Source: Chrysaora quinquecirrha (Eukaryota > Cnidaria > Scyphozoa > Semaeostomeae > Pelagiidae). From it: a stretch of 64,000 bases of DNA. The translations under genes were made by a program, and so were the position numbers. Positions 49,201 to 57,400 of the stretch are shown one piece after another. The notes below the pieces were generated by a model. The model was not told the DNA's origin and did not search any database. It saw only the letters and a list, made by a program, of their open reading frames with translations. The stretch is from positions 912,670 through 976,669 of the forward strand of contig JACTAT010000025.1 in NCBI GenBank assembly GCA_014526335.1. Direction: 5' to 3'. Position 1 is the first letter of the stretch; the number at the start of each line of letters is the position of its first letter.

Positions 49201-52200
49201 ATTATATAAATTCAAGATCAGATAATTGATAATTGGCAATAAAATCTATGACATTATTGAATTAAAACAAAGTCTGTCCACATGTTCTTTTGTATAGTTG
49301 TTGGAACTTGCTTGTTCTTGCTCTTCTTAACAATGCATTTGTTGTTCTACCGGAAGCAAATTTCAAATTTTTATCTTTTATCATTGATGACCATTTACCA
49401 TATCCGTGTTTCTTTATTCCTTCGACCAACTGCGCATCTTCTAAAGCACTAAATACCAAGAGACGCTTGTCGTTAACAACATTATCATTATCTATTGTAT
49501 TACAAGAAGATATAGGCTGAATCTTTACTGTTTCATTGCAAGTAACTTTATTGGACGATTCAGATGCTGCCTTTGTTATGAAATCGTGCAAAGAATTGTC
49601 CATTTGAATGCCATCATCTCCTCTGAGCTTTTTAATACATTCGTTCCCTTTCTCAGCCACACTGACCTTGATCTTTTCTTTTGATAATGTATTCTTGCAA
49701 CATTGGACGTATGCTTCTGATCCTGTGAAATCATGTCCCTTTCTTCTGTTGTTAAATTATCTGCACTTTCTGTCTCTATTATTTGTCTGTATCTCGTGGG
49801 ATGAATGTACTTGCCAATAGCTTCATAAACCATCATGCCCATTGCGTTTTGAATTCTTGTGCATTGTGATCCATTACGATTAACCAACAGAAAATTACAT
49901 TTCGGATTCAACAATGGCCTTACGTGTTTTGAATATGCATCAATGAACTGCATGCATGCATCGTCTATAATCAGGGAATCAAATCCGTACTTTTCAGCAG
50001 TTTTGAATTTTCTTTGATCTATGAATCCACCGTTCTTTTAGCGTGCTGCAGCATCTCCATTGTTAAAATTGATACGTCATTGGTCGTGTACCTTTAACAC
50101 GAAGGAAAAGAAAGGTTGTAATGAATCGTGTTGCAAACGTTAAATCTGCTGCTGTAACAGTTGAGCCATTGTCACTCTTGCATAAATCCAGAATCTTCTT
50201 GTAACGTTCCATGTGAAATGGTATGACTTTCTGCAAATCCTGCATAGATGCCCAATGTCCTTTACGTTCTAACGTGTCCACGTCTAATTGTTCACTCCAC
50301 TGTACACGCATTTTACGTGCTATGAATTTCTTCGCTCTTTTCAGAAATATATCGGCCACGCTGAAGTTGTTCAAAACACCAATAGACACTCCTTTGAACT
50401 TTCTGTACTCGATTAACTCCATCATCGCACTGATGTAGCTTACGTTACCAGCATATCCAATGGACTTCTCTTGGTCTAAGTGCTGTATAAAGTTGCTTAT
50501 ATGTTCGATAGATCCAAGGTAGTAATCAACACGATCATCAGTTGATATGTCGACTGATGTGTCTTCACTTGAAAAGTATACGAATTTTATTGCCCTTGAA
50601 CAGATCTGATTTGCGTGTGATATCGTGCGTCCACCACCAGTTGCACTACACATCCATTCTTTGAACTTCTCTGCAAATATAACTTCCCGCGTATTACAAG
50701 ATAAGTCGTTACCTTTCATTGTCTTTTCTGGGTCTTCTTGCACGGATTTTTCTTTGCCATCCAATATATCTTCAGGATAGTTGTCAAAGTAGTAGTACCA
50801 AGTATGCGAATTAGTGATGTGTTTTCTGCATCCTCTTTGACTTCGAAATCCTTCGTGTCTGCATTCTGCAACAGGACATTTGTATATGCCATCGTGGTTT
50901 GGTGTCAGATGTAGCCTTCTCCGTATGCTAGCAGCTCCAGGAAAGTTCTTCCACCGCTCCATTTGGACATAAAGTCCCAACTGATTGATACTCTCAAAAG
51001 CCAGAATATATACATCTCAAAAATTCTCATGGGAAACCTAAGGTGAATTCGTGCAGGTCTTGCTTCGTGCAAACATTCTATTGAAAAGCTGTGAAAAAGT
51101 GATTTTACCCAAATATGGTTAATGAATTTCATATCCGTTCGTTTCGTCGTTCATGTTCCATAGTGTGCCATATAAGGTCATCTTTGATCACATGTATGTA
51201 AAATCAACAACAACATCAACAAGGACTAGAATAATTAAAATACTGATGATTGAAAGGATATGATGTAACAATAGCTGTTGTAGTTACATCTATTATCTAC
51301 ATTGTTATCTTTATATTTAAAAAAAATACTGTTGATGTAAAGGCAATGATGTAACAATAGCTGCTATTGTTATCTCTATTATTTACATTGTTATCTTTTC
51401 ATTTAAAAAAATACTGTTGATGTAAGGGAAGTTATGTAACAATAGCTGCTATTGTTATCTCTATTATCTACATTGTTATCTTTTTATTAAAAAAAATACT
51501 GTTGATGTAAGGGAAGTTATGTAACAATAGCTGCTATTGTTATGTCTATTATCTACATTGTTATCTTTTTATTAAAAAAAATACTGTTGATGCTAAGGCA
51601 ATGATGTAACAATAGCTGCTATTGTTATGTCTATTATCTACATTGTTATCTTTTTATTAAAAAAAATACTGTTGATGCTAAGGCAATGATGTAACAATAG
51701 CTGCTATTGTTATCTCTATTATCTACATTGTTATCTTTTTATTAAAAAAAATACTGTTGATGTAAGGGAAGTTATGTAACAATAGCTGTTGCCGTCATAG
51801 TAAAGCATCTATCACATCATTAACTTAATCTGGGAATTCTGGTACATAGGAACTAAAGAACAGGGGCACTACGGAATTTCGGAATAAAAGAATAAAGGAA
51901 CGTTCCTCATATGAATTCCATGGTCCTTTATTCCCAAAGAGGGGAACACTTATCAACGATGACAAGTTCCAAAGTTCAACGAACAAATGAACAAATAATG
52001 CGTTCCCCTGTTCCTCGTGGTATTCCTTTATTCCGTTTTGTGAAAAATGGAACAAATAGGCCAGAATGGTTTCTACTAAATATGCATTGTTCTATCTCTA
52101 CCAGCATTATATCAGTGGAATTTATATTCATATGTCGTGTACACAGTGTCATGGCAAGCATCACAAAAAGAAATCGTGGCATTTAGCTCGATTTTATGAG

Positions 52201-53116
52201 CATAAGCATTGTTACAAAATGCTTACACTGTCATTTTTTTTGTCGAATGTTGATGATGATGCTAATAAAGACAATGATGTTCATGATGACCATGAGTATG
52301 ATGCTGATGATGATGATGATGATGATGATTTTGATGAAACAGATGTGAAATAAGATATTGAATTGGAATAAATACAAATCAAGGAAAAGGATACAGTCCT
52401 GAATTGAAAGTCTTTCAACAGAACGTAGCTCATTTTCAATCTCTTTTGAATACTGTCTCAGATCTGTACCCTAAATTTGCAAGATAAATCCTCATGTGAA
52501 TGCAGTTTGGAAAAATCAGATACAAACCGGCTGTTCAATCAAGCCTCATGAGAGTCTTTAATAAACAAACAGTAAAATCAATATTGGAAATTTATTCACA
52601 AGTGTTAGTTCTTTTACCTTTGCAAGAGCTTGCTGGACCAACTCATCTTTCAGATTCTTCTGGATAAATACTTTAAGAAACAATGCAAATTTGAAAAATT
52701 AGGAAAAAGTCTCTATCAAAATTAAACAAGGTAAAAAAGGGTATTGACAAAAAACAACATCAAAGTCAAACATACTCACCATCTAATTCATCTAAAATAT
52801 AATCATCTTGTGACGTTATGTCAAGGTCATCAAGCTCTAATCCAAGCTGACTTAAATCCTTCAAAATATAATTTTAAAAAAATGTCAATGACGTTTATGC
52901 CTAGGCCCAAAAAAAGGCCGCCGAAAATAATTGTTTTCATGGATTTTCCTTGCGTCCTACCCATCTAAATTTGATATTTGTCATGAACATGCATTTCCTA
53001 AGAACTTTAACATTATTACTAATGAGACTTACATCTTTTTGCGGCTGATTTTCCAGAGAATTGTCAATATTATCGTAACTTGAATCTTCAAGCACAGCTC
53101 CAGGTTCTGTCGCCAT
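37202..53116 (-). CDS. VPS52: VPS52, subunit of GARP/EARP tethering complexes
   Basis: Coiled-coil subunit that tethers endosome-derived vesicles at the trans-Golgi network. Minus-strand exons: 53033-53116 (ATG 53114-53116), 52780-52858, 52618-52670, 52395-52470, 46912-46979, 46787-46816, 46445-46528, 45777-45838, 44943-44992, 44040-44140, 43255-43387, 43108-43165, 42768-42901, 41925-42080, 41117-41235, 40846-40969, 40550-40618, 40042-40176, 39304-39384, 39019-39112, 38415-38533, 37202-37348. Phases agree everywhere except between 45777-45838 and 44943-44992, where an exon for about 35 residues is expected and was not found. Landmarks: LRQYSKEIENEL, ESKSIASLHKQI, REIRDEYVDTMSKIYFSYF, DKDDLMGLEDSAKRGFFSSK, SQHFALLDNCCREYLF, LVFLINNYDMML and the C-terminal ELINIHHVMVEVKKHK. 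Intron 4 (5.4 kb) hosts the Rep-like and recombinase genes. Confidence 0.95.
37445..37710. mobile_element. GGCTAAACTAGGAGA/GTCGCGCGCGACA inverted-repeat element, copy 2
   Basis: Left end ATGGCTAAACTAGGAGACTTG with GTCGCGCGCGACACTG; right end GACATGTCTTCTAGTTTAGCC. In a VPS52 intron. Confidence 0.75.
38069..38218 (+). mobile_element. tRNA-derived SINE, copy 1
   Basis: Contains TGGTGTCAGAAGCTCAG, a B-box-like GGGTTCTAGCCCC, GCGTCACAGCCAGGGTC and GTTAACCTATTAATGAGATC. Five further copies lie in the window. In a VPS52 intron. Confidence 0.7.
39585..39893. mobile_element. TATAAG-type short inverted-repeat element, AAGAAC subtype
   Basis: Left TTCTTTTTTCATAAGAACAAGG, right GTTCTTATAAAATTG followed by CATAAAAAAACGAA. 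Interior very similar to 43441-43742. In a VPS52 intron. Confidence 0.6.
40637..40815. repeat. AGTC tetranucleotide microsatellite
   Basis: About 43 nearly perfect GTCA units in the VPS52 intron upstream of the exon at 40550-40618. The SVSQ repeat translation is an artefact. Confidence 0.97.
41408..41575 (+). mobile_element. tRNA-derived SINE, copy 2
   Basis: Same family as 38069-38218, with B box GGGTTTCGAGCCC and the GTCTCGGTTAGTTAACGTAC segment. In a VPS52 intron. Confidence 0.65.
42110..42397. mobile_element. GGCC-CAAACGATCAAACATT inverted-repeat element, copy 5
   Basis: From TAGGCCCTGACCAAACGTCC to GATCGTTTGACCAGGGCCTTA, in a VPS52 intron. Confidence 0.75.
42447..42715. mobile_element. 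GGCC-CAAACGATCAAACATT inverted-repeat element, copy 6
   Basis: A more degenerate copy close to copy 5, with its left end duplicated (GGCCTTGGCCAGACGATTAA and GGCCCTGGTCAAGCGATCAA). Confidence 0.65.
43441..43742. mobile_element. TATAAG-type short inverted-repeat element, AAGAAC subtype
   Basis: Ends ACACTCTTTTATAAGAACC and GTTCTTATAAAAGAAAAAGAGTGT; close relative of 39585-39893. In a VPS52 intron. Confidence 0.7.
43929..44003 (+). mobile_element. tRNA-like SINE head
   Basis: Contains an A box AATAGCTCAGTGG and a degenerate B box AGGTTCCCGTCCC at tRNA-like spacing. The tRNA fold is imperfect, so it reads as a SINE relic. It lies just beside VPS52 exon 44040-44140. Confidence 0.45.
44328..44514 (-). 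mobile_element. tRNA-derived SINE, copy 3 (reverse)
   Basis: Reverse copy: GCGCCAGTCGCTAGGATC, GGTTAACTAATCGAGACC, GGGCTCGAATCCGGACC (B box reversed) and CTTCTGACACCA. In a VPS52 intron. Confidence 0.75.
47010..47425. repeat. GAT microsatellite upstream of the Rep-like gene
   Basis: About 400 bp of GAT/AAT units with interruptions, ending about 50 bases before the candidate TATA box of the Rep-like gene. Confidence 0.9.
47474..47483 (+). promoter_or_regulatory. Candidate TATA box of the Rep-like gene
   Basis: TATATAAATA, 77 bases before ATG 47551. Transcription starting about 30 bases downstream would give a leader of about 45 bases. Confidence 0.4.
47551..48606 (+). CDS. CRESS-DNA-virus-like Rep / SF3 helicase, endogenous copy
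   Basis: An uninterrupted 351-codon intronless frame resembles replication-associated proteins of circular single-stranded DNA viruses. The helicase half is complete: Walker A DENGNSGKT (218-226), Walker B YIVFDFT (258-264), motif C PIIVCFMN ending in Asn306, and an arginine-finger-like NDRYQ (Arg318). The N-terminal half keeps the Rep outline: WTFKFTSYPEN near 17-27 at motif I, WLNGFVVF (56-63) at motif II and RRYCVRTSNFFEIG (100-113) at motif III. The motif II histidine is Trp56 and the motif I Asn is missing, while Tyr102 is kept. The nicking activity is therefore probably lost and only helicase/ATPase or DNA binding may remain. An open frame in a host intron suggests either recent entry or selection. 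No capsid gene was seen nearby. Confidence 0.85.
   Translation: MPPTSTGYHRGPKAKCWTFKFTSYPENVEELLVAKKNDFNYLVAGRDENKAQNFKWLNGFVVFKCQKRQHQVLKVLDVDHRERDERLIITVANKSFHQNRRYCVRTSNFFEIGHDDRLAALKDDNNDTILKNISTSPVMDMLQRRKQGATEECMVEEFGDSWLANHHRIDASIKRDRQELAEIQLHEKFEKLQLRPWQNKVMSLLRGQGPRIITFVVDENGNSGKTYLGKYIMATKQALYLTSTAMKDVAYAWKGERYIVFDFTRESAERINYSTIEAMKNGVIFSNKYSSKTKTHGIPIIVCFMNRRPLAKKFSNDRYQLVVLNHSKDVTDNEITYTIEDWRSADFDEVA
48607..48759. other. Spacer after Rep-like gene
   Basis: Contains a short GTTGTT run at 48656-48702 and no gene. Confidence 0.4.
48760..49142. repeat. Foldback palindrome between the Rep-like and recombinase genes
   Basis: Two arms of about 145 bp (48760-48905 and 48998-49142) are reverse complements with scattered mismatches. 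They share GGCTTATTCTGGGCTTCTGG, TATAAAAAGTATAGGTGGGC and GCCTCGTTAT. The loop is about 90 bp. Confidence 0.85.
49262..50980 (-). pseudogene. Tyrosine recombinase with N-terminal zinc finger and C-terminal Myb/SANT-like domain (Crypton-like), frameshifted
   Basis: On the minus strand the first frame (50980-50063) holds a C2H2 finger (CPVAEC then RKHITNSH, CX4C-X12-HX4H) and YYYFD. It continues to LRVKGTRPMTYQ, which fits the first catalytic arginine box of tyrosine recombinases. A second frame (49953-49576 and a little upstream) holds the NFLLVNRNG hairpin, HPTRYR (HxxR) and IHYQKK with the likely nucleophilic tyrosine. A third frame (49660-49262) ends with a Myb/SANT-like segment (EDAQLVEGIKKHGYGKWSSMI). 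Frame changes fall at homopolymer runs near 50065-50068, 50036-50039 and 49674-49682. The layout is closest to Crypton-type DNA transposons. The frame at 50980 has no ATG start and a stop lies upstream, so the N-terminus is uncertain. Confidence 0.75.
51262..51795. repeat. 85-bp tandem repeat with palindromic core
   Basis: Seven starts of GTAACAATAGCTG are spaced 85-86 bases apart (51265 to 51776), so six full units. Each contains the near-palindrome AACAATAGCTGCTATTGTTA and a TTATTAAAAAAAATACTGTTG stretch. In VPS52 intron 4, beyond the recombinase gene. Confidence 0.95.
51796..52239. other. No gene recognised
   Basis: Contains a loose inverted repeat of GGAAC/GTTCC-rich sequence at about 51838-52060; nothing coding was recognised. 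Confidence 0.4.
52240..52338. repeat. GAT microsatellite
   Basis: Short GAT-rich stretch before VPS52 exon 52395-52470. Confidence 0.85.
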
Positions 53117-53699
53117 TTTGAAAACTTCGATTTGACAAAATAAACTGGACACGATCGATAACATGCATCATCTTTAGAATAAAAATGCACCACAAAGGTG
53201 CAGGGTGAAGATGGGGCGGAGATTGGCGCCACCTTTTTGTTCCTTCGCTCAGCAAAAGCTTTCCCCCTAATACCCCTGGGTTACATATCTTGGAAAAAAA
53301 CGTCAGCCAGAAATAAACCGAACATTTTTTCAAGGTGGAGCAGTACCAAGTTTCAAATCTGCTAGGTTTTTTGAGAATAGTAAGTAATCTCTTTTTCTAA
53401 AAAGGGTTATTTTTTATATATTTATATTTTAAGTCTTGGGGTTTGAGGAAAAGTTACAACTGGTTTGGACAGCTTGCGACGCGAGACAGACTAACTCAAG
53501 ATTAAAAGCACATACGTAGGATATAATGTCAATAACTATAACTTGAAAAATAATAATGAAATACAAACAATATATATGATCGCATGAGATAAAATACAGC
53601 AAGAAAACGATTTTATACAAAGCCATTAGCCGGATGAACTCTCAATAAAAGAAACACTTTTCTTATTTACAAGTTACAAACGCCTTACAAGAGTGTATC
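53117..53699. other. VPS52 upstream region
   Basis: 5' flank of VPS52 on the minus strand. No TATA box or gene was recognised. Confidence 0.4.
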
Positions 53700-54275
53700 C
53701 CTGGGGGGGGGCGTACATGACCTACAGATGGACATGGACGGGGAAGTGCCGCCGATACTCAACAGACCCACCCACTTATAATGTAGGCACGGACGGGGCA
53801 TAGACCCTATATTATGGGGAATATCAAGCCAAATATACGAGTAATTGGGCTTTCTAGACCAAATTTTTGCACGCAATTACACTACGAACATCCTACACAC
53901 GATATGAACACTTTTCAGACTCACATAAAGTGAAATGTTTCAGTTTTCTTCAATTTCCAACCCTGTTATATATGGGGATTTGGCTAAGATCATACCCATG
54001 TTTAGAGGATTGCCAGGCGAAAACCCAACCATATGGGCGGCACACACTCCGGGAATGTCCCGTTTTAACGACAAACCAAGTTTTAACCAAACTCCTAATA
54101 CGACGGGTGGGGAGTTGATGAAAATTCAACAATTTCACCTTAGGTATTTGAGTCCAAATACTATTAAGTTCGTCATAATATAGGATCTGTCCCCGGCTTG
54201 TATACCTACATTATAAGTGGGTTGGTCGGAAAATCTCCGCGGCAAGTCCACGTCCATAAATTTGTCATGTACCCC
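53700..54275. mobile_element. Inverted-repeat element between VPS52 and PRPF38B
   Basis: The left arm has GTACATGACCTACAGATGGA and CCACCCACTTATAATGTAGG. The right arm has the reversed CTACATTATAAGTGGGTTGG and ATAAATTTGTCATGTACC. Arms are about 90 bp with mismatches; no transposase was seen. Confidence 0.7.
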
Positions 54276-54415
54276 CTCAATAAACGAGGGTGCCGATCAT
54301 AGCTATCTTGATAAAAACTTTAATTGATACCCTTCTTTGGTATTCCTTCTATCACGTCCTATATTACGTAAAAAATAGGCCCATCCGAAGAGTAGATACC
54401 ACCATCTATCCCAGA

Positions 54416-54421
54416 TTTATT
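54416..54421 (-). terminator. Poly(A) signal of PRPF38B
   Basis: AATAAA on the minus strand, about 15 bases after the PRPF38B stop at 54436-54438. Confidence 0.5.
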
Positions 54422-54435
54422 TAGTTTAAATTAAT

Positions 54436-57400
54436 CTAATTAGTGTCACTAACTTCGTCTTGTTTATTGTCTTTATGTTTCTTTTTCGATTTCTTCTTTT
54501 TGTGCTTCTTTTCTTTTTTGTGTTTCTTCTCGATATTTACCTTTGTTTCCTCTTCTTTCATTGACGAAAAGCTAAAAGAAATAAAAATAAATGTAAGTGA
54601 GTGTATACAAGGATAAGGATAAATAAGGGTCTCATTATATAAGGGTTTTCAGCCCCGGCTGGAATTTCAGCTCGGTAAGCCGGATTGAACTTGGCATGCA
54701 AGTACATGAAAGTTTCCAGCCGGACCAAAATGGAATACGTAAGGTAAATCACGCTAAAATTGATACGTTTTGGCACGAAACTGTAGCCAAAGGCAAACTG
54801 GTTTTCGCAAAGCAAATTGTCTGCCCGGGGTGGAAAAATTTGCGATTAAATGAGAAATCTCAGCCCGTTCAAGTGGGCTGGAAATCCATGACCGCCTTGT
54901 TCAAGGAGAATCAATCAAACTTTTACAATTAGGCCATTTCCATCACACAGCCCACATTGTTTTTAGACAAGTTAAGCAGTTTAGTCTCATATCACGTACT
55001 ATAAATCAAGAGATATTCTAAATTTTCACCTATCAATTTCCCGTTTAAAAGATCTAAAAGTAAAATATGAAATTGATACGAAAACCCAAAAAAGATACCT
55101 TAAGTTTTCTCTTTGTTGCTCAAGCCGGCTGGGACCATCATCTTCATCAAATTTTCCATCACGATTCGTGTAGTCATCATCATCTTTGTCACTCTGAGTA
55201 ATTTCATATTTATCTAGCCCTCCATCGACACTACTTCCTTCATCGTCGTCTCTATCCTCTTCATTGTTGCTCCTCTTTGCTCGCTTCTCTCTCGACCCCT
55301 CTCTACTATCCCTTCTCATCCTTTCCCTAGATCGGTCCCTACCTCTCTTGCTTTGATCTTCCCTGGACCTTTCCCTGCTTCTTCTAGCTTTTCTATCCTT
55401 TGACAGTTCATTACTGGCGACGCGACACACCTTAGAATGTCCTGTCATGAAAAATCCTGAGGTGGCTACACGCTGCGACAAAATGCTGCGACTGAAGTTC
55501 TGCGACAATCAACTTGCGTGATAAGAAGAATGGGTCCTAGAAAATTTCCAGGAAAAGGCGCGAAAACAATGCAATGTGTTGCGTCGCCAATGCAAAAAAC
55601 CGGCTACACGCTGCGACATTACTGGCGACAAGCAAAAACATGTCGCGAAAAGTTCAACCAAAGCAATGTTCTGCGACCGTATTTCCTAAGGTCGCAGAAC
55701 ATTTTGTTCGAAAATCTATCCCTGGCTACACGTGCGACTCTTAGTTTTTCCGGTCGCGGCGACAATTTTTGAACATGTTCTGTCGCCATTTCAAGCAAAA
55801 GTCGCACTGTATATTACATTGTTACAGCAGGAATTCGGGGACGGCAGCCCCCAACAAACGCACATGCAACAAAATAACTAGTAAATAACGTCATGGGCCG
55901 ACATTGCAGTGGGCCGTGGGCCGACTTATTTAGAAAGCGATAACAATAGAATAAAAATAAACCTTTCGCCAGCAGATGCCATCCGCCTTATCTTTGAATA
56001 CCTTTCAGCCTCTCCAAAACTACCATCTTCCCTAGAAAAAAACGTCGATATAATTCGTCAAATTAATGTTATACCAAAGAATAAAAACAGCAGAAGCACA
56101 AAAAAATGCATTTGCACTCACTTACTTGGCTCTTCTATCATTGGATCCTTCCCTTGTGCTTCTCGCAAATCTTTCAGCTTCTCCCCAAGCATCAGTCGCC
56201 TTGATTTTATGATCATCACACAAATTCATCTCTGTCAAGTATTCGCGGATTTCTTTTTCTACGGGAACTGGTATCCTTGGAAACAGCGTTCCATACCATT
56301 CTAATTTCAAAATGAAACTCCGGACCATTTGGCCAATTGTCATGATACAACCGGATCCGGCTTTGACATCGATTTCCTATCAGAAAAAGCATTGTAGACT
56401 TATTACATTCGTCGTTGTTTCTGCTCCTCCACACTAGACTTATTTATTATCCACACTAGACTTACTACCTCAGTCCTTGATACTGCTCGCGCAATCGAGT
56501 GTAAAGGCCTGGCTCAACCAGGAAACATATTGCACTTGATATTGTCGTGCGTGACATGTCCCCTCGTTGTCTACCAGTTTAGATACATCGGAACTTTGTA
56601 GCACGTGACAAAATTTGTAGCAAGAGACACGCAAATGTTTCTAGGAGACAACTGAAACATATCTTGTCTCCTCGACTCAGAGGGCATGTTGCTTGCTTGT
56701 CACTCGCATGTTTAGCCACACTTGGAGACACGTTGAATACAATGCGAGGCGTGACATGTCTACTAGTTTCGCCACAGGTTAACAGCACAACTTAGCATAA
56801 ACAATGTTTTTATGTGTTCATATCAAACGTTCAATATTTTGTCTGTTAAGCTTCCTCAAACACTTGGCCTGAACTGGCCAATCGTTGTATCAATACAACC
56901 TTGCTGTAACTTATCCCAGCTCCAGGATTCAATTTTCAGAAAAAATATCTTGCAAAACTGTGACAAATTTCCTGCTAAAGACGTTTGCTGAAAATTCCCT
57001 TGCAATACCCTTGCTGGCACTGCCAGACATTTCCAAGCCATGATGGTATGGCCCATCTTTGTAATAAGCTACAACATAAACAAGGATTTTGTTAATTATA
57101 TTTCTTGATAAAATATCAAGAAATAGAATCAAAAATCAAACCTCATTCACATCCACGCACCTCTTCATCTTCTAGATAAGGTTCAATCCATGACCAGATG
57201 TCTTTCGGTTGAATACAATATCTAGAAAGAGATTCAATGGAGTTTTCAAACAAAATGTCATACAGTAATTCAGATTTACTTTAAATGTTTATCGCTATTG
57301 ATAGTAAAGATGTAATGACATATTCATAAACAAAATTGTGGGTTGCTTATTCATTTGTAATAATTCGTGACGATTTCTGTCAGCTGTTGGATAAAAATTT

